A stretch of DNA of 64,000 nucleotides from Ptiloglossa arizonensis (taxonomy: Eukaryota > Arthropoda > Insecta > Hymenoptera > Colletidae). The stretch is taken from contig NW_027478443.1 of assembly GCF_051014685.1 (NCBI RefSeq), positions 930,001 through 994,000 of the forward strand, given 5' to 3'. The translations under genes and the position numbers were made by a program. The first letter of the stretch is position 1, and the number at the start of each line of letters is the position of its first letter. This document shows positions 1 through 9,904 of this stretch, in pieces. The notes beneath the pieces are model-generated. The model had not been told where the DNA came from. It ran no database searches and saw nothing but the letters and a program-made list of their open reading frames with translations.

Positions 1-3000
1 ATACATATACCGATGTATCCGGGCGAGTTTCTACTTTCAGGTGCAATAGGAATTTTTGGGGTAGGTCAATCCGTTCGCGAGATATGGGAGTTTGAAGCTA
101 AGAAATGGTTGAGAAGACAACAAATTTTTCGCACTTCTGCTGCTCCAAATGCTTAACCAGAATGGCCTAGGGAGAAAAAACACATCCCGTTGTAATCGGT
201 CGAGTTCCTACTTTCAGATGCAACAGGAATTTGTGGGTTAGGTCAATCCGTTCGCGACATATGGGTATTTGAAGCCAAGAAATGGTTGAGGAGGCAAAAA
301 ATTTTTCGCAATTCTGCTGCTCCAAACGCTTAACCAGAATGGCCTAGCGAAAAAAAACACATACCGTTGTAATCGGAAGAGTTTCTACTTTCAGATGTAA
401 CAGGAATTTTTGGGTTAGGTCAATCCGTTCGCGAGATATGGGAGTTTGAAGCTAAGAAATGGTTGAGAAGACAAAAAATTTTTCGCAATTCTGCTGCTCC
501 AAACGCTTAACCAGAATGGCCTAGGGAAAAAATACACATACCGTTGTAATCGGGCGAGTTTCTACTTTCAGATGCAATAGGAATTTTTGGGTTAGGTCAA
601 TCCGTTCACGAGATATGGGAGTTTGAAGCCAAGAAATGGTTGAGAAGGCAAAAATTTTTTTCGCAATTCTGCTGCTCCAAACGCTTAACCAGAGTGGCCT
701 AGGGAAAGAATGCACATTCCGTTGTATACGGGCGAGTTTCTACTTTCAGATGCAATTGGAATTTTTGGGTTAGGTCAATCCGTTCGCGAGGTATGGGAGT
801 TTGAAGCTAAGAAATGGTTGAGAAGACAACAAATTTTTCGCAATTCTGCTGCTCCAAACGCTTAACCAGAATGGCCTAGGGAAAAAATACACATGCCGTT
901 GTAATCGGGCGAGTTTCTACTTTCAGATGCAATTGGAATTTTTGGGTTAGGTCAATCCGTTCACGAGATATGGGAGTTTGAAGCCAAGAAATGGTAGAGA
1001 AGGCAAAAAATTTTTCGCAATTCTGCTGCTCCAAACGCTTAACCAGAGTGGCCTAGGGAAAGAATGCACAATCCGTTGTATACGGGCGAGTTTCTACTTT
1101 CAGATGCAATTGGAATTTTTGGGTTAGGTCAATCCGTTCGCGAGGTATGGGAGTTTGAAGCTAAGAAATGGTTCAGAAGAAAACAAATTTTTCGCACTTC
1201 TGCTGCTCCAAACGCTTAACCAGAATGGCCTAGGGAAAAAATACACGTACCGTTGTAATCGGGCGAGTTTCTACTTTCAGACGCAACAGGAATTTTTGGG
1301 TTAGGTCAATCCGTTCGCGAGATATGGGAGTTTGAAGCCAAGGAATGGTTGAGAAGGCAAAAAATTTTTCGCAATTCTGCTGCTCCAAACGCTTCACCAG
1401 AATGGCCTAGCGAAAAAAAGCACATACCGTTGTTATCCGGCGAGTTTCTACTTTCAGATGCAACAGGAATTTTTGGATTAGGTCAATCCGTTCGCGAGAT
1501 ATGGGAGTTTGAAGCTAAGAAATGGTTGAGAAGACAACAAATTTTTCGCAATTCTGCTGCTCCAAACGCTTAACCAGAATGGCCTAGCGAAAAAAAACAC
1601 ATAACGTTGTAATCGGGCGAGTTTCTACTTTCAGATGCAACAGGAACTTTTGGGTTAGGTCAATCCGTTCGCGAGATATGGGAGATTGAAAACAAGGAAT
1701 GGTTGAGAAGGCAAAAAATTTTTCGCAATTCTGCTGCTCCAAACGCTTAACCAGACTGGCCTAGGGAAAAAATACATATACCGATGTATCCGGGCGAGTT
1801 TCTACTTTCAGATGTAACAGGAATTTTTGGGGTAGGTCAATCCGTTCGCGAGATATGGGAGTTTGAAGCTAAGAAATGGTTGAGAAGACAAAAAATTTTT
1901 CGCAATTCTGCTGCTCCAAACGCTTAACCAGAGTGGCCTAGGGAAAGAATGCACATTCCGTTGTATACGGGCGAGTTTCTACTTTCAGATGCAATTGGAA
2001 TTTTTGGGTTAGGTCAATCCGTTCGCGAGGTATGGGAGTTTGAAGCTAAGAAATGGTTGAGAAGACAACAAATTTTTCGCAATTCTGCTGCTCCAAACGC
2101 TTAACCAGAATGGCCTAGGGAAAAAATACACATGCCGTTGTAATCGGGCGAGTTTCTACTTTCAGATGCAATTGGAATTTTTGGGTTAGGTCAATCCGTT
2201 CACGAGATATGGGAGTTTGAAGCCAAGAAATGGTAGAGAAGGCAAAAAATTTTTCGCAATTCTGCTGCTCCAAACGCTTAACCAGAGTGGCCTAGGGAAA
2301 GAATGCACAATCCGTTGTATACGGGCGAGTTTCTACTTTCAGATGCAATTGGAATTTTTGGGTTAGGTCAATCCGTTCGCGAGGTATGGGAGTTTGAAGC
2401 TAAGAAATGGTTCAGAAGAAAACAAATTTTTCGCACTTCTGCTGCTCCAAACGCTTAACCAGAATGGCCTAGGGAAAAAATACACGTACCGTTGTAATCG
2501 GGCGAGTTTCTACTTTCAGACGCAACAGGAATTTTTGGGTTAGGTCAATCCGTTCGCGAGATATGGGAGTTTGAAGCCAAGGAATGGTTGAGAAGGCAAA
2601 AAATTTTTCGCAATTCTGCTGCTCCAAACGCTTCACCAGAATGGCCTAGCGAAAAAAAGCACATACCGTTGTTATCCGGCGAGTTTCTACTTTCAGATGC
2701 AAGAGGAATTTTTGGATTAGGTCAATCCGTTCGCGAGATATGGGAGTTTGAAGCTAAGAAATGGTTGAGAAAACAACAAATTTTTCGCAATTCTGCTGCT
2801 CCAAACGCTTAACCAGAATGGCCTAGCGAAAAAAAACACATAACTTTGTAATCGGGCGAGTTTCTACTTTCAGATGCAACAGGAACTTTTGGGTTAGGTC
2901 AATCCGTTCGCGAGATATGGGAGATTGAAAACAAGGAATGGTTGAGAAGGCAAAAAATTTTTCGCAATTCTGCTGCTCCAAACGCTTAACCAGACTGGCC

Positions 3001-3170
3001 TAGGGAAAAAATACATATACCGATGTATCCGGGCGAGTTTCTACTCTCAGGTGCAACAGGAATTTTTGGGGTAGGTCAATCCGTTCGCGAGATATGGGAG
3101 TTTGAAGCTAAGAAATGGTTCAGAAGACAACAAATTTTTCGCAATTCTGCTGCTCCAAACGCTTAACCAG
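1..3170. repeat. Long satellite duplication, left copy (partner 9905-13074)
   Basis: Bases 1 onward match bases 9905 onward at a constant offset of 9904 bp. They are identical or almost so over the first 1.8 kb and very similar to about 3170. The offset equals 56 units minus 8 bp. The 8 bp is fully accounted for by indels between the copies: +1 in the A/T tract near 655, -4 at 5291-5300, -1 near 6362 and -4 at 7056-7065. A patch near 1811-1870 differs at several sites while both sides match, which looks like a gene-conversion tract. The left end may lie outside the window. Confidence 0.9.
660..3050. repeat. 7-unit higher-order repeat, 1239-bp period, about two copies
   Basis: AGAGTGGCC occurs at 691 and 1930, and the open read-through units start at 1349 and 2588. 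Both pairs are 1239 bp apart, exactly 7 x 177. The period holds from about 660 to about 3050. Since the same arrangement exists in 9905-13074, this 7-unit repeat predates the longer duplication. Confidence 0.85.
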
Positions 3171-4753
3171 AATGGCCTAGTGAAAAAATACACATACCGT
3201 TGTAATCGGGCGAGTTTCTACTTTCAGATGCAGTTGGAATTTTTGGGTTAGGTCAATCCGTTCGCGAGGTATGGGAGTTTGAAGCTAAGAAATGGTTCAG
3301 AAGAAAACAAATTTTTCGCACTTCTGCTGCTCCAAACGCTTAAACAGAATGGCCTAGGGAAAAAATACACGTACCGTTGTAATCGGGCGAGTTTCTACTT
3401 TCAGACGCAACAGGAATTTTTGGGGTAGGTCAATCCGTTCGCGAGATATGGGAGTTTGAAGCTAAGAAATGGTTCAGAAGACAACAAATTTTTCGCAATT
3501 CTGCTGCTCCAAACGCTTAACCAGAATGGGCTAGGGAAAAAATACACATACCGTTGTAATCGGGCGAGTTTCTACTTTCAGACGCAACAGGAATTTTTGG
3601 GTTAGGTCAATCCGTTCGCGAGATATGGGAGTTTGAAGCCAAGAAATGTTTGAGAAGGCAAAAAATTTTTCGCAATTCTGCTGCTCCAAACGCTTAACCA
3701 GAATGGCCTAGCGGAAAGAAGCACATACCGTTGTAGTCGGACGAGTTTCTACTTTCAGATGGAATAGGAATTTTTGGGTTAGGTCAATCCGTTCGCGAGA
3801 TATGGGCATTTGAAGCCAAGAAATGGTTGAGAAGGCAAAAAATTTTTCGCAATTCTGCTGCTCCAAACGCTTAACCAGAATGGCCTAGGGAGAAAATACA
3901 CATACCGTTGTAATCGGGCGAGTTTCTACTTTCAGGTGAAATAGGAATTTTTGGGTTAGGTCAATCCGTTCGCGAGGTATGGGAGTTTGAAGCTAAGAAA
4001 TGGTTCAGAAGAAAACAAATTTTTCGCACTTCTGCTGCTCCAAACGCTTAAACAGAATGGCCTAGGGAAAAAATACACGTACCGTTGTAATCGGGCGAGT
4101 TTCTACTTTCAGACGCAACAGGAATTTTTGGGGTAGGTCAATCCATTTGCGAGATATGGGAGTTTGAAGCTAAGAAATGGTTGAGAAGACAACAAATTTT
4201 TCGCACTTCTGCTGCTCCAAATGCTTAACCAGAATGGCCTAGGGAAAAAATACACATACCGTTGTAATCGGTCGAGTTTCTACTTTCAGATGCAACATGA
4301 ATTTGTGGGGTAGGTCAATCCGTTCGCGAGATATGGGAGTTTGAAACTAAGAAATGGTTCAGAAGACAACAAATTTTTCGCAATTCTGCTGCTCCAAACG
4401 CTTAACCAGAATGGGCTAGGGAAAAAATACACATACCGTTGTAATCGGGCGAGTTTCTACTTTCAGACGCAACAGGAATTTTTGGGTTAGGTCAATCCGT
4501 TCGCGAGATATGGGAGTTTGAAGCCAAGGAATGGTTGAGAAGGCAGAAAATTTTTCGCAATTCTGCTGCTCCAAACGCTTAACCAGAATGGCCTAGCGAA
4601 AAAAAGCACATACCGTTGTTATCCGGCGAGTTTCTACTTTCAGATGCAACAGGAATTTTTGGGTTAGGTCAATCCGTTCGCGAGATATGGGAGTTTGAAG
4701 CTAAGAAATGGTTGAGAAGACAACAAATTTTTCGCAATTCTGCTGCTCCAAAC

Positions 4754-4930
4754 GCTTAACCAGAATGGCCTAGGGGAAAAATACACATACCGTTGTAATC
4801 GGGCGAGTTTCTACTTTCAGATGCAATAGGAATTTTTGGGTTAGGTCAATCCGTTCGCGAGATATGGGAGTTTGAAGCCAAGAAATGGTTGAGAAGGCAA
4901 AAAATTTTTCGCAATTCTGCTGCTCCAAAC
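4754..4930 (+). repeat. Representative near-consensus 177-bp satellite unit
   Basis: This unit, starting at GCTTAACC, is very close to the consensus I read by eye. In order it holds: an AvrII-type palindrome CCTAGG (unit positions 16-21); an A-run (23-28); a weak CENP-B-box-like motif (35-51); a pyrimidine-rich stretch ending in CAG (55-66); GGAATTTTTGGGTTAGG (76-92); the main CENP-B-box-like motif with the palindrome TCGCGA (100-116); a purine-rich segment (113-145); and an A6T5 tract (146-156). GC is about 42%, with about 8 CpG. There are more G than C on this strand (43 against 32 in the consensus). The length is exactly 59 codons, so reading frames carry over from unit to unit, which explains the short open frames seen throughout. 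Confidence 0.9.
4850..4869 (+). other. Typical 8-of-9 CENP-B-box-like motif in a consensus unit
   Basis: Inside this span lies GTTCGCGAGATATGGGA, the common form of the motif. It has TTCG, then A five bases later, then TGGG where the mammalian core has CGGG. This form recurs about every 177 bp through the array. Weaker variants exist: GAGGTATGGG loses the fixed A (e.g. near 786); TTCACGAG (near 606) and TTTGCGAG (near 5209) alter the TTCG half; and CGTCCGCGAG does the same in the right-hand region. The form GCCAGATATGGG, common after about 37.5 kb, keeps all eight matching bases. Confidence 0.55.
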
Positions 4931-4964
4931 GCTTAACCAGAATGGCCTAGGGAAAGAATGCACA

Positions 4965-4981
4965 TTCCGTTGTAATCGGGC
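4965..4981 (+). other. Secondary CENP-B-box-like motif, best-matching variant
   Basis: TTCCGTTGTAATCGGGC fits the CENP-B core at 8 of 9 fixed bases (TCCG instead of TTCG). The same variant is at 6730-6746 and in many units reading GCACATTCCG. The majority form of the unit reads ACCG here and matches only 7 of 9, which is close to chance expectation for a 177-bp unit. It lies 65 bp upstream of the main motif on the same strand. Confidence 0.3.
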
Positions 4982-5290
4982 GAGTTTCTACTTTCAGATG
5001 CAATTGGAATTTTTGGGTTAGGACAATCCGTTCGCGAGGAATGGGAGTTTGATGCTAAGAAATGGTTCAGAAGAAAACAAATTTTTCGCACTTCTGCTGC
5101 TTCAAACGCTTAACCAGAATGGCCTAGGGAAAAAATACACGTACCGTTGTAATCGGGCGAGTTTCTACTTTCAGACGCATCAGGAATTTTTGGGTTAGGT
5201 CAATCCGTTTGCGAGATATGGGAGTTTGAAGCTAAGAAATGGTTGAGAAGACAAAAAATTTTTCGCAATTCTGCTGCTCCAAACGCTTAA

Positions 5291-5300
5291 CCAGGCCTAG
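5291..5300. other. 4-bp deletion marking a 173-bp unit (also at 7056-7065)
   Basis: CCAGGCCTAG replaces the usual CCAGAATGGCCTAG, a loss of AATG. The same deletion is at 7056-7065. It marks the two as copies of one ancestral unit and accounts for most of the length deficit of this 10-unit repeat. Confidence 0.9.
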
Positions 5301-7265
5301 GGAAAGAATGCACATTCCGTTGTATACGGGCGAGTTTCTACTTTCAGATGCAATTGGAATTTTTGGGTTAGGTCAATCCGTTCGCGAGGTATGGGAGTTT
5401 GAAGCTAAGAAATGGTTCAGAAGAAAACAAATTTTTCGCACTTCTGCTGCTTCAAACGCTTAACCAGAATGGCCTAGGGAAAAAATACACGTACCGTTGT
5501 AATCGGTCGAGTTCCTACTTTCAGATGCAACAGGAATTTGTGGGTTAGGTCAATACGTTCGCGAGATATGGGAGTTTGAAGCCAAGAAATGGTTGAGGAG
5601 GCAAAAAATTTTTCGCAATTCTGCTGCTCCAAACGCTTAACCAGAATGGCCTAGCGAAAAAAAACACATACCGTTGTAATCGGAAGAGTTTCTACTTTCA
5701 GATGCAACAGGAATTTTTGGGTTAGGTCAATCCGTTCGCGAGATATGGGAGTTTGAAGCTAAGAAATGGTTGAGAAGACAACAAATTTTTCGCAATTCTG
5801 CTGCTCCAAACGCTTAACCAGAATGGGCTAGGGAAAAAATACACATACCGTTGTAATCGGGCGAGTTTCTACTTTCAGACGCAACAGGAATTTTTGGGTT
5901 AGGTCAATCCGTTTGCGAGATATGGGAGTTTGAAGCTCAGAAATGGTTGAGAAGACAACAAATTTTTCGCACTTCTGCTGCTCCAAATGCTTAACCAGAA
6001 TGGCCTGGGGAAAAAATACACATACCGCTGTAATCGGTCGAGTTTCTACTTTCAGATGCAACAGGAATTTGTGGGGTAGGTCAATCCGTTCGCGAGATAT
6101 GGGAGTTTGAAGCTAAGGAATGGTTCAGAAGACAACAAATTTTTCGCAATTCTGCTGCTCCAAACGCTTATCCAGAATGGGCTAGGGAAAAAATACACAT
6201 ACCGTTGTAATCGGGCGAGTTTCTACTTTCAGATGCAATAGGAATTTTTGGGTTAGGTCAATCCGTTCGCGAGATATGGGAGTTTGAAGCCAAGAAATGG
6301 TTGAGAAGGCAGAAAATTTTTCGCAATTCTGCTGCTCCAAACGCTTAACCAGAATGGCCTAGCGAAAAAAGCACATACCGTTGTTATCCGGCGAGTTTCT
6401 ACTTTCAGATGCAACAGGAATTTTTGGGTTAGGTCAATCCGTTCGCGAGATATGGGAGTTTGAAGCTAAGAAATGGTTGAGAAGACAACAAATTTTTCGC
6501 AATTCTGCTGCTCCAAACGCTTAACCAGAATGGCCTAGGGGAAAAATACACATACCGTTGTAATCGGGCGAGTTTCTACTTTCAGATGCAATAGGAATTT
6601 TTGGGTTAGGTCAATCCGTTCGCGAGATATGGGAGTTTGAAGCCAAGAAATGGTTGAGAAGGCAAAAAATTTTTCGCAATTCTGCTGCTCCAAACGCTTA
6701 ACCAGAATGGCCTAGGGAAAGAATGCACATTCCGTTGTAATCGGGCGAGTTTCTACTTTCAGATGCAATTGGAATTTTTGGGTTAGGACAATCCGTTCGC
6801 GAGGAATGGGAGTTTGATGCTAAGAAATGGTTCAGAAGAAAACAAATTTTTCGCACTTCTGCTGCTTCAAACGCTTAACCAGAATGGCCTAGGGAAAGAA
6901 TACACGTACCGTTGTAATCGGGCGAGTTTCTACTTTCAGACGCAACAGGAATTTTTGGGTTAGGTCAATCCGTTTGCGAGATATGGGAGTTTGAAGCTAA
7001 GAAATGGTTGAGAAGACAAAAAATTTTTCGCAATTCTGCTGCTCCAAACGCTTAACCAGGCCTAGGGAAAGAATGCACATTCCGTTGTATACGGGCGAGT
7101 TTCTACTTTCAGATGCAATTGGAATTTTTGGGTTAGGTCAATCCGTTCGCGAGGTATGGGAGTTTGAAGCTAAGAAATGGTTCAGAAGAAAACAAATTTT
7201 TCGCACTTCTGCTGCTCCAAACGCTTAACCAGAATGGCCTAGGGAAAAAATACACGTACCGTTGT

Positions 7266-9904
7266 AATCGGGCGAGTTTCTACTTTCAGACGCAACAGGA
7301 ATTTTTGGGTTAGGTCAATCCGTTTGCGAGATATGGGAGTTTGAAGCTAAGAAATGGTTGAGAAGACAACAAATTTTTCGCACTTCTGCTGCTCCAAATG
7401 CTTAACCAGAATGGCCTGGGGAAAAAATACACATACCGCTGTAATCGGTCGAGTTTCTACTTTCAGATGCAACAGGAATTTGTCGGGTAGGTCAATCCGT
7501 TCGCGAGATATGGGAGTTTGAAGCTAAGGAATGGTTCAGAAGACAACAAATTTTTCGCAATTCTGCTGCTCCAAACGCTTATCCAGAATGGGCTAGGGAA
7601 AAAATACACATACCGTTGTAATCGGGCGAGTTTCTACTTTCAGACGCAACAGGAATTTTTGGGTTAGGTCAATCCGTTCGCGAGATATGGGAGTTTGAAG
7701 CCAAGGAATGTTTGAGAAGGCAAAAAATTTTTCGCAATTCTGCTGCTCCAAACGCTTAACCAGAATGGCCTAGCGAAAAAAAACACATAACGTTGTAATC
7801 GGGCGAGTTTCTACTTTCAGATGCAACAGGAATTTTTGGGTTAGGTCAATCCGTTCGCGAGATATGGGAGATTGAAAACAAGGAATGGTTGAGAAGGCAA
7901 AAAATTTTTCGCAATTCTGCTGCTCCAAACGCTTAACCAGAATGGCCTAGGGAAAAAATACATATACCGATGTATCCGGGCGAGTTTCTACTTTCAGGTG
8001 CAATAGGAATTTTTGGGGTAGGTCAATCCGTTCGCGAGATATGGGAGTTTGAAGCTAAGAAATGGTTCAGAAGACAACAAATTTTTCGCAATTCTGCTGC
8101 TCCAAACGCTTAACCAGAATGGGCTAGGGAAAAAATACACATACCGTTGTAATCGGGCGAGTTTCTACTTTCAGATGCAATAGGAATTTTTGGGTTAGGT
8201 CAATCCGTTCGCGACATATGGGAGTTTGAAGCTAAGAAATGGTTGAGAAGACAACAAATTTTTCGCACTTCTGCTGCTCCAAATGCTTAACCAGAATGGC
8301 CTAGGGAGAAAAAACACATACCGTTGTAATCGATCGAGTTCCTACTTTCAGATGCAACAGGAATTTGTGGGTTAGGTCAATCCGTTCGCGACATATGGGT
8401 GTTTGAAGCCAAGAAATGGTTGAGGAGGCAAAAAATTTTTCGCAATTCTGCTGCTCCAAACGCTTAACCAGAATGGCCTAGGGAAAAAATACACGTACCG
8501 TTGTAATCGGTCGAGTTCCTACTTTCAGATGCAACAGGAATTTGTGGGTTAGGTCAATACGTTCGCGAGATATGGGAGTTTGAAGCCAAGAAATGGTTGA
8601 GGAGGCAAAAAATTTTTCGCAATTCTGCTGCTCCAAACGCTTAACCAGAATGGCCTAGCGAAAAAAAACACATACCGTTATAATCGGAAGAGTTTCTACT
8701 TTCAGACGCAACAGGAATTTTTGGGTTAGGTCAATCCGTTCGCGAGATATGGGAGTTTGAAGCTAAGAAATGGTTGAGAAGACAAAAAATTTTTCGCAAT
8801 TCTGCTGCTCCAAACGCTTAACCAGAATGGCCTAGGGAAAAAATACACATACCGTTGTAATCGGGCGAGTTTCTACTTTCAGATGCAATAGGAATTTTTG
8901 GGTTAGGTCAATCCGTTCACGAGATATGGGAGTTTGAAGCCAAGAAATGGTTGAGAAGGCAAAAATTTTTTCGCAATTCTGCTGCTCCAAACGCTTAACC
9001 AGAGTGGCCTAGGGAAAGAATGCACATTCCGATGTATACGGGCGAGTTTCTACTTTCAGATGCAATTGGAATTTTTGGGTTAGGTCAATCCGTTCGCGAG
9101 GTATGGGTGTTTGAAGCTAAGAAATGGTTCAGAAGAAAACAAATTTTTCGCACTTCTGCTGCTCCAAACGCTTAACCAGAATGGCCTAGGGAAAAAATAC
9201 ACGTACCGTTGTAATCGGGCGAGTTTCTACTTTTAGACGCAACAGGAATTTTTGGGTTAGGTCAATCCGTTTGCGAGATATTGGAGTTTGAAGCTAAGAA
9301 ATGGTTGAGAAGACAACAAATTTTTCGCACTTCTGCTGCTCCAAATGCTTAACCAGAATGGCCTAGGGAAAAAATACACATACCGCTGTAATCGGTCGAG
9401 TTTCTACTTTCAGATGCAACAGGAATTTGTGGGGTAGGTCAATCCGTTCGCGAGATATGGGAGTTTGAAGCTAAGGAATGGTTCAGAAGACAACAAATTT
9501 TTCGCAATTCTGCTGCTCCAAACGCTTAACCAGAATGGGCTAGGGAAAAAATACACATACCGTTGTAATAGGGCGAGTTTCTACTTTCAGACGCAACAGG
9601 AATTTTTGGGTCAGGTCAATCCGTTCGCGAGATATGGGAGTTTGAAGCCATGGAATGTTTGAGACGGCAAAAAATTTTTCGCAGTTCTGCTGCTCCAAAC
9701 GCTTAACCAGAATGGCCTAGCGGAAAAAAACACATAACGTTGTAATCGGGCGAGTTTCTACTTTCAGATGCAACAGGAATTTTTGGGTTAGGTCAATCCG
9801 TTCGCGAGATATGGGAGATTGAAGACAAGGAATGGTTGAGAAGGCAAAAAATTTTTCGCAATTCTGCTGCTCCAAACGCTTAACCAGAATGGCCTAGGAA
9901 AAAA
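7266..9904. repeat. Mixed satellite units without one clean longer period
   Basis: This stretch holds only 177-bp units. Several short blocks echo others. TGGCCTGGGG at 7412 matches 6001 (offset 1411). The rare CAATACGTTCG at 8555 matches 5551 (offset 3004 = 17 units minus 5 bp). The units near 8690-9000 resemble those near 360-690 and 10264-10590. It reads as overlapping old duplications. No gene was seen. Confidence 0.75.

Larger units (their letters stand above)
4100..7265. repeat. 10-unit higher-order repeat, 1766/1765-bp period
   Basis: AGGCAGAAAATTTTTCGC is at 4541 and 6307 (1766 bp). CCAGGCCTAG, a unit with a 4-bp deletion, is at 5291 and 7056 (1765 bp). The departures from 1770 are explained by the 4-bp deletion and by one lost A near 6362. 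The copies separate at about 5505/7270, where one continues with the CGGTCGAGTTCC unit type and the other does not. Confidence 0.85.

Noticed and set aside
49..61. Pyrimidine-rich TTTCTACTTTCAG followed by GTGCAA or ATGCAA, resembling splice sites
   Set aside because: It recurs in every unit without any exon-like open frame, so it is most likely coincidental.
60..78. GGTCAATCC as a possible RNA polymerase III B box
   Set aside because: It does not align to GGTTCRANNCY without gaps. No A box or terminator is placed suitably, and no tRNA-like fold is apparent.
82..92. GGGTTAGG once per unit, resembling a telomere repeat
   Set aside because: It is a single 8-base word per 177 bp, never in tandem, and it lies inside a larger conserved unit.
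521..715. Short open reading frames of 63-93 codons on both strands (e.g. 521-715, 5239-5463, 9465-9662, 16793-16984, 33314-33559, 34177-34458, 35716-35910)
   Set aside because: All are translations of the satellite unit. They open or close by single changes at fixed stop codons, repeat with the array, and show no start context, domain or independent conservation.
4901..4920. TTCGCAATTCTG as a third CENP-B-like site
   Set aside because: Only 5 of the 9 fixed bases match, which is chance level.
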